From an uncultured Clostridium sp. (GTDB lineage Bacteria; Bacillota; Clostridia; Lachnospirales; Lachnospiraceae): DNA of 57,013 nucleotides. Positions 16,443-25,256 of the stretch are shown piece by piece; positions within the stretch are counted from its first letter, which is position 1; every line of letters begins with the position of its first letter. The notes beneath the pieces were generated by a model that saw only the letters and a list, made by a program, of their open reading frames with translations, did no database searches and was not told where the DNA came from. The translations under genes and the position numbers were made by a program. The stretch lies in contig URNT01000024.1 in assembly GCA_900549235.1 (NCBI GenBank), forward strand, positions 1 through 57,013, read 5' to 3'.

Positions 16443-17729
16443 TTATTCAAAAAATGGAAATACCTGAGGAAGGATTGCCACACAGCAGATCCAGGTAATG
16501 ATTAAAAGAGGCCAGCCAAAACGAGCAAAATCCTGAAACTTCAGTTTGGTAAAAATCATCATGGTCTGATTTGTTCCTGAGGCAATTGGAGTTAAGTAAG
16601 AGCAGCCTGCTCCAATAGCAATTGCTAAAACAATGGCCTGAGGATTCGCTCCGAGAGTCTCTGCAATTGAAATTCCAACTGGAGCCAGCATACCTGCGCA
16701 GGCCATGTTATTCATAAACTGTGTTGCAATGGAGGCACCAATACAGAGTACAGCCGTGATCAGATACAGATTTCGAGATGTCCCAATTACACTGATAATT
16801 GCAGTTCCAAACAAATTGCCGAGCCCGCTCTGATTCATAATTGCGATCATCAGATTAATACCTGCACAAAATAAGATCATATTAGCATCAAGAGAACTGA
16901 TTGCTTCCTTAGGACTTACAACCATAGTGAGCACTGCAAGAGCAATCATCGCATATCCTACCAAATTCGGATCAACAGAAATCACCTTTAAAGATTTCAG
17001 CACCAGCGCAGCCACAAATACAAGAAATGCAATTCCCACAACTTTCTGCTTATTTTTCTGAGCATCTGTCAATGTCTGAACTTCCATTTCATCACCAAAA
17101 TCATCATATGACTTACACCATCCATTCATGATTACCATATAAATACCGCCCAGGATAAAAATAGGGATTCCAACCCATGCAAAATCCAGCATTCCAAACA
17201 AAGTTATCCCAGCCTCTTCCAAGGCTGAATTTGCATAAACATTGGTAGGTGTTCCAATCAAAGTAATTGCTCCGCCTAATGTTGTTGCAAAAATAACGAA
17301 GAGTACCAGTTTGGAAAGGCTGATTCGGTTTTTTCTGGCAATGCTCTTTAAAACAGGCAGAAATGCAAGAGCCACATAGCTATTTTGTAGCACAGTGGAA
17401 ATCAGGCCAGAAAATAGATATATGATAGCAAAAATCATCATTTCCTTTTTCTTTCCCATTTGAGAGCTGGTAGCCCGATCCATAAAATCACCAATGATTA
17501 CATCCAATCCCGTAGCTGCAATCATACCGGAAAACATACAGATAATTACCATTAAGTGCAGACTGGAGCTGTTTAACACACTATAAATCCCATCCGCATC
17601 CATTACACCTGCAAAGAATGCCACTGGGGCTATGCTTACAAATGTCATCCAGTTTGGAAACTTCGGGTGAGCCAAGACGACCACAAAAATAATCAGGCAG
17701 ATAAATGCCCATATTAAAGGCATATTCAT
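16443..17729 (-). CDS. SLC13/DASS family anion permease
   Basis: A 428-residue polytopic membrane protein of the divalent anion:sodium symporter / CitT type. The paired SNT-like motifs characteristic of the family are present as GTPTNVYANSAL and, in the C-terminal half, ASGTNQTMMIF. Likely substrates are dicarboxylates or a related anion. The start at MNMPLIWAF is chosen because AAGGAGG lies just upstream. It is preceded by a LysR gene and a cluster of inverted repeats (17751-17809), so substrate-dependent induction is expected. Confidence 0.87.
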   Translation of the reverse strand: MNMPLIWAFICLIIFVVVLAHPKFPNWMTFVSIAPVAFFAGVMDADGIYSVLNSSSLHLMVIICMFSGMIAATGLDVIIGDFMDRATSSQMGKKKEMMIFAIIYLFSGLISTVLQNSYVALAFLPVLKSIARKNRISLSKLVLFVIFATTLGGAITLIGTPTNVYANSALEEAGITLFGMLDFAWVGIPIFILGGIYMVIMNGWCKSYDDFGDEMEVQTLTDAQKNKQKVVGIAFLVFVAALVLKSLKVISVDPNLVGYAMIALAVLTMVVSPKEAISSLDANMILFCAGINLMIAIMNQSGLGNLFGTAIISVIGTSRNLYLITAVLCIGASIATQFMNNMACAGMLAPVGISIAETLGANPQAIVLAIAIGAGCSYLTPIASGTNQTMMIFTKLKFQDFARFGWPLLIITWICCVAILPQVFPFFE

Positions 17730-17750
17730 ACGGTATCCTCCTTCAGTAGC

Positions 17751-17809
17751 TATACTGTATTTTCTTTCATCTCTGCTGGCCAGCATTGTATTTTGACAAA
17801 TACAGTATA
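17751..17809. promoter_or_regulatory. Putative LysR operator cluster upstream of SLC13 gene
   Basis: Twelve-bp perfect inverted repeat TATACTGTATTT (17751-17762) / AAATACAGTATA (17798-17809), with an additional GTATTT-TGAC-AAATAC palindrome (17788-17803) sharing the right arm. Three GTATTT half-sites are typical of LysR-type binding. Read leftward, TTGGCG with an 18-base spacer and TATACT is a possible promoter overlapping the right arm. Confidence 0.55.
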
Positions 17810-17848
17810 ATTCATTCTACAGGATCGCGCCAATGCCAAAACAAAATA

Positions 17849-17874
17849 GGGCTATAGCTTTATGCTATATCCCC
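17849..17874 (-). terminator. Hairpin overlapping the LysR stop codon
   Basis: Read leftward: GGGGATATAGC / GCTATAGCCC with a five-base loop, followed by TATTTTGTTTT. The LysR stop codon is inside the stem. It separates LysR from the transporter transcript. Confidence 0.55.
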
Positions 17875-18824
17875 ATTTTTCCAACTTTCTTCAGATACTT
17901 TAAAATTTCTTTTTCTCCTGCCAACAGAGCATTTCGGATGCAGGCAACACAGTATTTTTCCTCTTGAGAAAAGGATTTGGTACGAAGAAAAACCACGCCC
18001 GAAGAAGCTGTTATTTCTTCCTCAATCTGATAAAAATTTAACCGTTCTGCATGATTTACATAAGCCAAATGCCCTACAGCAACCACACAGCAGCCAATCC
18101 CGCTTTCTGCCGCCTGGATGGCAAGCGGACTGCTTGTTACCAGCAGCTTCGGCGTAATTTTGTATTTTGTATGTTGGACCAAGCGCTCAATCCCTTTACG
18201 AACAGATGTAGACTCCTCCTGAAGGACAAAATCCATGGGAGGAAGTTTTCCCATATTTATATATGGAAAACAACCGTCTCCCCTATGCTCCGCATATCTG
18301 CTGATATCATAACGCTCTGGCACGATAAGAACAAACGGATCGCTGCTGAACCTTTCATACCCAAAATCAGGATTTTTTTCCACATCTGGCCCAATTACAA
18401 AATTATACTTCTTTTCTTTCAGCGACTCCTCAATATCCTTCGACATGATATTAAACAATTCCACCCTGCACCCCGGATACCGCTGTTTCACTTTTTCCGC
18501 TACATTAAAAATGGATAAGGATGCCGCATTCAATGTCATGCCAATGCGAATCCTGTTCATATTCGCTTGCTTGAATTTTCGCAATTCATGCTCCATGGTT
18601 CCCCGTAGCAGCTTTATTTCCTTGGCATACTTCAGATAAATCTTTCCTGCTTCTGTCAATTCCGTTCCATTGATGGTGCGTACAAACAACCCCACTCCCA
18701 GATCATGTTCCAAACTGGAAATATAACGGCTTAAGGACGGCTGGCTGATATAAAGCATCTCTGCCGCCTGAGAGATGCTTCCACATTCGGCTACTGCAAT
18801 CACATAATCAATATCACGTTCCAT
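17865..18824 (-). CDS. LysR family transcriptional regulator
   Basis: A 319-residue regulator. The N-terminal winged helix-turn-helix is clear (SISQAAEMLYISQPSLSRYI, about residues 16-35), followed by the linker helix and a substrate-binding domain of the type-2 periplasmic fold (about 90-300). It is immediately upstream of the SLC13 permease and serine hydrolase and most likely controls them through the repeats at 17751-17809. Its own promoter is not clear. The AT-rich composition matches the downstream pair. Confidence 0.9.
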   Translation of the reverse strand: MERDIDYVIAVAECGSISQAAEMLYISQPSLSRYISSLEHDLGVGLFVRTINGTELTEAGKIYLKYAKEIKLLRGTMEHELRKFKQANMNRIRIGMTLNAASLSIFNVAEKVKQRYPGCRVELFNIMSKDIEESLKEKKYNFVIGPDVEKNPDFGYERFSSDPFVLIVPERYDISRYAEHRGDGCFPYINMGKLPPMDFVLQEESTSVRKGIERLVQHTKYKITPKLLVTSSPLAIQAAESGIGCCVVAVGHLAYVNHAERLNFYQIEEEITASSGVVFLRTKSFSQEEKYCVACIRNALLAGEKEILKYLKKVGKMGI

Positions 18825-18895
18825 GCTAATCTAAACCTCTTCCTTAAGGGACATTTCCATATGTACTCCGCTATTCTGTTGATAAAAACTGTTTC

Positions 18896-19063
18896 CTACA
18901 TCAGGTTCGCCGCAAAAGGAACTGGGATCACCATCATAAGCCCGGCTGCTGCCATCGACAGACTGCTCATGGCTCCTTCGATCTCTCCCAGTTCCAGGGC
19001 CTTGCCGATGGCATGAGTGCTGGTGCCAAGGGCCAGATCTTTGGCTACAGGATGGGGGACAGT
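18896..19063 (-). pseudogene. 3' remnant of a second lrgB
   Basis: Read leftward this encodes HPVAKDLALGTSTHAIGKAL and then a stretch ending AAGLMMVIPVPFAANLM before a TAG stop. It matches the C-terminus of the intact LrgB at 3333-4034 nearly residue for residue, with a two-residue deletion. There is no 5' part; sequence to about 19130 may hold further decayed pieces. It marks the right edge of the foreign-looking segment. Confidence 0.8.
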
Positions 19064-19150
19064 ATGTTTACCCTCTGCGGTTGGCGCTCACAGCCATCAG
19101 GGAGGTCACAAGAGGTTTCCTTCTTCTGCCTGGAGGGAGCTATTGTTTTT

Positions 19151-19182
19151 ATTATACGGCTTTCCTCTTAGAATGTCCATTC
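19151..19182 (-). promoter_or_regulatory. Orphan promoter, near-copy of the mrp promoter
   Basis: Read leftward: TGGACA, 17-base spacer, TATAAT, with the palindrome GAATG-TC-CATTC over the -35 box. The upstream half is the same as at 6931-6963. It points at the lrgB remnant and has no intact gene downstream. The remaining bases between 19064 and 19242 show nothing else. Confidence 0.55.
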
Positions 19183-19242
19183 CTTTCCCGTGTATTTCAC
19201 AGCGAACAATGGAGCTCCTTTCTGTTTGGGGATCCCATCCAC

Positions 19243-20712
19243 TTATTTCAAATCCAAATCCACCGCCCTGGCAGCCCCCCGTCCCTCAGTGATAGCCCAC
19301 ACCACCAGTGACTGGCCTCTGTGCATATCTCCGGCTGTAAATACCCGTGGAACATCGGTGGCGTACTGTCCCGGCGCTGTCCAGACGTTGGTTCTCTGGT
19401 CCAGTCCGGCCCCGAAGGCATCTGCCACATATCTCTGGCTTCCCAGGAAGCCGGCGGCGATCAGCACCAGGCCGGCCTCGATGGTACGCTCCGTTCCCGG
19501 CACCGGCACCATCCGGATCCGGCCTGTTTCGGGATCTTTTTCAGACATAAGGCTTACGATAACCGCCTTTTTAACATTTCCCCTTTCATCCTTTAAAAAT
19601 TCCGTTACGGTGGTCTGATATACCCGGGGATCCCGTCCAAAGAGGGCGGCGGCCTCCTCCTGCCCGTAGTCGGTTTTTAACACCTGAGTCCACTCAGGCC
19701 AGGGATTGTCCGCTCCGGGGCATACAGGGGGCTTTGGCATCATCTCAAGCTGAGTAACCGATCTGGCACCCAGACGGAGAACCGTTCCCACGCAGTCATT
19801 TCCCGTATCCCCGCCGCCGATCACCAGCACATCCAGGCCCTTTGCTGATACAAAGGACGAATCCTTAAGACCGGAATCCAGAAGGCTTTTCGTAACCGCC
19901 TTCAGATAATCCACCGCAAAGAAAATGTTCCCTGCCTCTCTCCCCGGAACTCTTATATCTCTGGGGTTGGAAGCTCCGCAGGCCAGGATCACCCGGTCAA
20001 AATCTGCCAGAAGCTCCCCGGCACTGATGTCCCTTCCAATATCCACATTGGTCCGGAAGATCACACCTTCCTCCTCCATCAGCCCAAGCCTCCTGTCAAG
20101 GATTCCCTTATCCAGCTTCATATTTGGAATCCCGTAACGGAGCAGGCCGCCCAGGCGGTCATTTCTCTCAAAGACAGTTACCAGATGGCCTCTGCGGTTT
20201 AATTCCTGGGCAGCCGCCAGACCGGCAGGCCCGCTGCCTGCCACCGCCACCCGTTTTCCCGTCCGCGCCGCTGGAATCTGAGGCTTTACCCAGCCCCGCT
20301 CCCAGGCGGTTTCTATGATGGCGCGCTCATTTTCCTTTGTGGCAACAGGCCTTCCGTTTATATTGCAGGTACAGGCTGCCTCGCACAGGGCAGGACATAC
20401 ATGGCTGGTAAATTCGGGAAAGCTGTGGGTCTTTGAAAGGCGTTCAAAGGCCTGCTTCCATTTTCCCCGGCTCACCAGGTCATTGGTCTCCGGCACCAGA
20501 TTGTGAAGGGGGCAGCCGGAGGTTTTTCCGGCGATGGGGCCTCCCCACTGGCAGAAGGGGACGCCGCAGTCCATGCAGCGGGCTCCCTGCTTTTCCTGTT
20601 CCCAAAGGGGAAGCGGTTTCTTTAATTCCCCAAAATCTTCCAGCCTTTCCAGAGGATTTCTGAAAATGGCATCCTTTCTTTCATAATCTAAAAATCCGGT
20701 CTGTTTTCCCAT
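19243..20712 (-). CDS. gltD: Glutamate synthase (NADPH) small subunit
   Basis: A 489-residue FAD/NAD(P)H-binding subunit that feeds electrons to GltB. The N-terminal cysteine cluster for 4Fe-4S centres is visible (CMDCGVPFCQWGG, later CPLHN and CPALCEAACTCNING). The FAD fold is at VAVAGSGPAGLAAAQEL (about residue 150) and the NADPH fold at VLVIGGGDTGNDCVG (about residue 290). It starts on the last base of the gltB stop (TGATG), so it is translationally coupled. No clear terminator follows. Confidence 0.97.
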   Translation of the reverse strand: MGKQTGFLDYERKDAIFRNPLERLEDFGELKKPLPLWEQEKQGARCMDCGVPFCQWGGPIAGKTSGCPLHNLVPETNDLVSRGKWKQAFERLSKTHSFPEFTSHVCPALCEAACTCNINGRPVATKENERAIIETAWERGWVKPQIPAARTGKRVAVAGSGPAGLAAAQELNRRGHLVTVFERNDRLGGLLRYGIPNMKLDKGILDRRLGLMEEEGVIFRTNVDIGRDISAGELLADFDRVILACGASNPRDIRVPGREAGNIFFAVDYLKAVTKSLLDSGLKDSSFVSAKGLDVLVIGGGDTGNDCVGTVLRLGARSVTQLEMMPKPPVCPGADNPWPEWTQVLKTDYGQEEAAALFGRDPRVYQTTVTEFLKDERGNVKKAVIVSLMSEKDPETGRIRMVPVPGTERTIEAGLVLIAAGFLGSQRYVADAFGAGLDQRTNVWTAPGQYATDVPRVFTAGDMHRGQSLVVWAITEGRGAARAVDLDLK

Positions 20713-23700
20713 CAGCTGTTTTCCTCCTGTTTCTCAAATGCCTCCCGAAAGGCCTCCATCTGCGCCTGCTCCAGAGTCATTCCCTGATCCTCATATTTTG
20801 CGGTAAGAGCAGCCATCCGCTTATAATCATAGGGAATAATCTTCTTAAAGCGGGGAAGGTATGCCTCAAACTTCTCCAGCACCTCTCTGCCCTTTTTTGA
20901 GCCGGTACATTCTGTGTGCTCTGCGATCAGCCGCTTTAACTCCTGTATATCCGCCTCATCTTCCACCCGTTCAATGGAAACCATGGCCTTGTTCAGGTTC
21001 CGGTAGAGCCTGTTTTCTTCATCCAGCACATAAGCGATCCCTCCGCTCATGCCAGCCGCAAAGTTCTTTCCTGTGGGGCCCAGGACCACCACCCGGCCGC
21101 CGGTCATATATTCGCAGCCATGCTCGCCCACTCCTTCTACAACGGCCCAGGCTCCGGAATTTCTTACAGCGAACCGTTCTCCCGCCAGGCCGCAGATAAA
21201 GGCCTTTCCGCTGGTGGCCCCGTAAAGGGCTACATTGCCTGCGATCATATTGTCTCCCGGCTGGTAGGTGCCCTCCTTTGGCGGATACAGGATCAGAGTG
21301 CCTCCGGACAGGCCCTTTCCAAAGTAGTCATTGGTATCGCCCTCCAGCCGCAAGGTCAGTCCCTTTGGGATAAAGGCTCCGAAGCTCTGTCCTCCGGCTC
21401 CCTTGCAGTTTACAGTAAGGGTATCCTCCGGAAGGCCATTTTTATGCTGTCTGGTCAGCTCTGCACCCAGAAGGGTTCCAAGGGCCCGGTCCCGGTTGCC
21501 TGCGGTGACGCTTACAGAAGCCTTTTCTCCCTTTTTCAGGGCCGATCCCAGCTCTTTTAAAAGAACCCGCTCATCCAGAGTCTTTTCCAGTTCAAAGTCA
21601 TAGGCTGCCTCAGGATCAAAGATCGCGCCGCCTTCCCCGGCAAAGGGCTGGTCCAGAATGGCACTAAGGTCAATCTTTGAAGCCATGGGGTGCTTGGAAT
21701 CCTCTTTTTTCATCAGCAGGTCGCTTCTTCCCACCATCTCATCCAGTGTGCGGATCCCCAGCCTTGCCATATACTCCCGCAGCTCCTGGGCGATAAACCG
21801 CATGAAGTTCACCACATATTCCGGCTTTCCCCTAAAGCGCTTCCGAAGCCTTGGATCCTGGGTAGCCACGCCTACGGGACAGGTATCCAGGCTGCACACA
21901 CGCATCATCACACAGCCCAGAGTTACCAGTGGAGCGGTGGCAAAGCCAAATTCCTCAGCCCCCAGAAGGGCTGCGATAGCTACGTCCCGGCCGCTCATCA
22001 GTTTGCCGTCGGTCTCGATCCGTACCCGGCTTCTTAAGCCATTTTTAAGAAGGGTCTGATGGGTTTCCGCAAGGCCCAGCTCCCAGGGAAGCCCTGCGTT
22101 GTGGATGGAGCTTTCCGGCGCCGCGCCGGTGCCTCCGTCATAGCCGGAGATCAGGATTACCTGGGCACCGGCCTTGGCTACTCCGGCCGCTACAGTTCCC
22201 ACTCCCGCCTCGGAAACCAGCTTTACAGAGATTCTGGCATATTTGTTGGCATTTTTCAGGTCGTAGATCAGCTGTGCCAGATCCTCGATGGAATAGATGT
22301 CATGGTGAGGGGGCGGGGAGATCAGACTGACCCCTGCAGTGGAATGTCTTGTCTTGGCGATCCAGGGATAGACCTTTTTGGCTGGCAGATGGCCGCCTTC
22401 TCCCGGCTTTGCTCCCTGTGCCATCTTGATCTGCAGCTCCTTCGCGCTTACCAGATACCGGCTGGTCACGCCAAAGCGCCCGCTGGCTACCTGCTTGATG
22501 GCCGAGCACTTATCCTCAGCCGTTCCCGCAGAATCCAGACGCTCCTCGCTCTCTCCGCCTTCTCCCGTATTTGACATTCCATGAAGCTGGTTCATAGCCA
22601 GAGCCAGAGCTTCATGGGCCTCCTGGGAAATGGATCCGTAGGACATGGCCCCTGTTTTAAACCGCTGTACCAGGCTGTCCACACTCTCCACCTCCTCAAT
22701 AGGGATCCCCTTTTCAGGATAGCGGAACTCCATCAGAGAGCGCAGGCTTCCGCTCCGTTCCTCATCTACCATCCGGGTGTATTCCCGGAACATGGAGTAA
22801 TCTCCCATTCTGGTGGCTTTCTGAAGCATATGGATGGTGGCCGGGTTGTAGCGGTGCTCCTCCCCGCCGCTTCTAAGCTTATGCTTTCCAAGACTGTCCA
22901 GGGTCAGGTCACAGTCTGTAGGGTCAAAGGCCTTCTGATGAAGGGCCTCCGTATTCCGGGCTATATCCTCTAAAGTGATACCCCCTACCCGGCTCACTGT
23001 CCCTGCAAAATACCGGCTGACCACCTCCTGGGAGATCCCCACCGCCTCAAAGAGCTTGGAGCCCTGATAGGAGCGGATGGTAGAAATTCCCATTTTTGAA
23101 GCAATCTTTACAATTCCATGAAGGACAGCGTGGGTGTAATCCTCTACCGCCGCATAATAATCCTTATCTAAAAGTCCCTCATCGATCAGCTCCCGGATGG
23201 TTTCCAGAGCAAGATAAGGATTGACCCCGCAGGCGCCGCAGCCTAAAAGGGCTGCAAAATGATGCACTTCCCGTGGCTCCCCTGATTCCAGGATCAGGGA
23301 CATGGAGGTCTGCTTTCTGGTTTCCACCAGATGCTGATGAACAGCGGATACAGCCAGCAGAGAAGGAATAGGCATATGGGTTTCGTCCACTCCCCGGTCT
23401 GACAGGATCAGGAGATTCGCCCCATCCAGATACTCCTGGTCTGTCTCCTTACAGATACGGGAAATAGCAGCTTCCAGTGTCTCTGTCTTAGGATAAATAA
23501 TGGAAACCACTGCCGTTTTAAAGCCCTCCTTCTTCATATACCGGATCTTCAGCAGATCTGTATTGGTAAGGATGGGATTATGTATTTTCAGTACCTGGCA
23601 GTTTTCCTCCTTCTCCTCAATGATATTTCCATTTTTTCCCAGATAAACCGAAGTACCGGTAACGATTTCCTCGCGGATGGCGTCAATGGGCGGGTTGGTC

Positions 23701-25253
23701 ACCTGGGCAAACTGCTGCTTGAAATAGTCAAACAGAGGCCGGTGCTTTTCTGATAAAACAGCCAGAGGGGTGTCGGTTCCCATGGCCGCCGTTCCCTCCT
23801 CGCCATGTAAAGCCATCTGGTAAATAGAATGGCTGTATTCCTCATAGGTGTAGCCAAAGACCTTCTGAAGCCGTTTCTGCAGCTCCGGCTCATACTGCTC
23901 CACACGGCGGTTGGGGATCTTAAGGCTTTTAAGCTCCACCAGGCTGCCGTCCAGCCATTCTCCGTAGGGCCGGGCTTTTGCATAGGACTCCTTCAGCTCC
24001 CTGTCCTCTATGATCCTTCCCTCCAGCGTATCCACCAGAAGGAGCTTTCCCGGATGGAGGCGTTCCTTTAAAAGAATCTCCTCCTCAGGAACCGGCAGAA
24101 CGCCTGTCTCTGAGGCCAGGATCAGGTCTCCATTTTTCATCACATAATATCTGGAGGGCCGCAGGCCGTTCCGGTCCAGCACCGCCCCCATCCGGTCCCC
24201 ATCAGAAAATACGATGGAAGCCGGGCCGTCCCAAGGCTCCATCATGGTTGCGTAATACTGGTAAAAGTCCCGCAGCTCCTGAGAAAGGGTCTGATTGTTG
24301 GACCAGGGCTCCGGTATGGTGACCATAACCGCCAGAGGCAGATCCATGCCGCTCATCATAAGAAATTCCAGGGTATTGTCAAGCATGGAGGAGTCGGAAC
24401 CGTCCCGGTTCACCACCGGAAGCACCTTTTTTAGCTGTCCCCCCAGGCAGCCGGAGGCCATATTTTCCTCGCGGGCTGTCATTTTATCCGCATTTCCCCG
24501 GATGGTGTTGATCTCTCCGTTGTGGACGATCAGACGGTTTGGATGGGCCCGCTCCCAGCTGGGATTGGTGTTGGTGCTGAACCGGGAATGAACGGTGGCG
24601 ATGGCCGACTCATAATCGGGAGCCTGAAGATCAGCGAAAAAGGTCCGAAGCTGCCCCACCAGGAACATTCCCTTATATACAATGGTCCTGCTGGACATGG
24701 ACACCACATAGGCCCTTTCGCAGCTCTTTTCAAATACCCTTCTGGCAATATACAGCCTTCGGTCAAACTCCAGCCCTTTCTGGGTATCCTCCGGCTTTCT
24801 GATAAATGCCTGTACAATAAAAGGCATACAGGCTCTGGCCCTGGGACCTAATACCTCAGGGAAAACCGGCACCTGACGGAAGCCTAAAAGCTCCAGCCCC
24901 TCAGAAGCCACAGCCGCCTCAAAAAGCCTCACTGCCATCCCTCTTTCCCCCTCATCCTGGGGAAGAAACAGCTGGGCGATGCCGTATTCCCGTTCCTCAC
25001 CTATAGGGATTCCTGCCTCCTTACAGATCCTTGAAAAGAACCGATGGGAGATCTGAAGCAGGATACCCACGCCGTCTCCTGTTTTCCCTTCTCCGTCCTT
25101 TCCTGCCCGGTGCTCCAGATTCTCCACTATACAGAGGGCTCTTTCCACCGTAAGATGGCTCTTTTTTCCATATTTGTTTACAACGGCGCCGATTCCGCAG
25201 TTATCATGCTCAAATTCAGGGGAATACAGCCCCAGTCCTTTTTGTGTCCTCAT
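20712..25253 (-). CDS. gltB: Glutamate synthase (NADPH) large subunit
   Basis: A 1513-residue enzyme that converts glutamine plus 2-oxoglutarate to two glutamates. The class II amidotransferase domain starts at Cys19 (EFEHDNCGIGAV) after an 18-residue propeptide. The central and FMN-binding synthase domains follow, with the 3Fe-4S ligands in CMMRVCSLDTCPVGVATQDP. The C-terminal beta-helix (GXXGXXXG-type repeats such as GGTLILYPPKEG and GRVVVLGPTG) is complete. It starts three bases after pyrG with GGAGG inside the pyrG end. Confidence 0.98.
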   Translation of the reverse strand: MRTQKGLGLYSPEFEHDNCGIGAVVNKYGKKSHLTVERALCIVENLEHRAGKDGEGKTGDGVGILLQISHRFFSRICKEAGIPIGEEREYGIAQLFLPQDEGERGMAVRLFEAAVASEGLELLGFRQVPVFPEVLGPRARACMPFIVQAFIRKPEDTQKGLEFDRRLYIARRVFEKSCERAYVVSMSSRTIVYKGMFLVGQLRTFFADLQAPDYESAIATVHSRFSTNTNPSWERAHPNRLIVHNGEINTIRGNADKMTAREENMASGCLGGQLKKVLPVVNRDGSDSSMLDNTLEFLMMSGMDLPLAVMVTIPEPWSNNQTLSQELRDFYQYYATMMEPWDGPASIVFSDGDRMGAVLDRNGLRPSRYYVMKNGDLILASETGVLPVPEEEILLKERLHPGKLLLVDTLEGRIIEDRELKESYAKARPYGEWLDGSLVELKSLKIPNRRVEQYEPELQKRLQKVFGYTYEEYSHSIYQMALHGEEGTAAMGTDTPLAVLSEKHRPLFDYFKQQFAQVTNPPIDAIREEIVTGTSVYLGKNGNIIEEKEENCQVLKIHNPILTNTDLLKIRYMKKEGFKTAVVSIIYPKTETLEAAISRICKETDQEYLDGANLLILSDRGVDETHMPIPSLLAVSAVHQHLVETRKQTSMSLILESGEPREVHHFAALLGCGACGVNPYLALETIRELIDEGLLDKDYYAAVEDYTHAVLHGIVKIASKMGISTIRSYQGSKLFEAVGISQEVVSRYFAGTVSRVGGITLEDIARNTEALHQKAFDPTDCDLTLDSLGKHKLRSGGEEHRYNPATIHMLQKATRMGDYSMFREYTRMVDEERSGSLRSLMEFRYPEKGIPIEEVESVDSLVQRFKTGAMSYGSISQEAHEALALAMNQLHGMSNTGEGGESEERLDSAGTAEDKCSAIKQVASGRFGVTSRYLVSAKELQIKMAQGAKPGEGGHLPAKKVYPWIAKTRHSTAGVSLISPPPHHDIYSIEDLAQLIYDLKNANKYARISVKLVSEAGVGTVAAGVAKAGAQVILISGYDGGTGAAPESSIHNAGLPWELGLAETHQTLLKNGLRSRVRIETDGKLMSGRDVAIAALLGAEEFGFATAPLVTLGCVMMRVCSLDTCPVGVATQDPRLRKRFRGKPEYVVNFMRFIAQELREYMARLGIRTLDEMVGRSDLLMKKEDSKHPMASKIDLSAILDQPFAGEGGAIFDPEAAYDFELEKTLDERVLLKELGSALKKGEKASVSVTAGNRDRALGTLLGAELTRQHKNGLPEDTLTVNCKGAGGQSFGAFIPKGLTLRLEGDTNDYFGKGLSGGTLILYPPKEGTYQPGDNMIAGNVALYGATSGKAFICGLAGERFAVRNSGAWAVVEGVGEHGCEYMTGGRVVVLGPTGKNFAAGMSGGIAYVLDEENRLYRNLNKAMVSIERVEDEADIQELKRLIAEHTECTGSKKGREVLEKFEAYLPRFKKIIPYDYKRMAALTAKYEDQGMTLEQAQMEAFREAFEKQEENS

Positions 25254-25256
25254 ATA

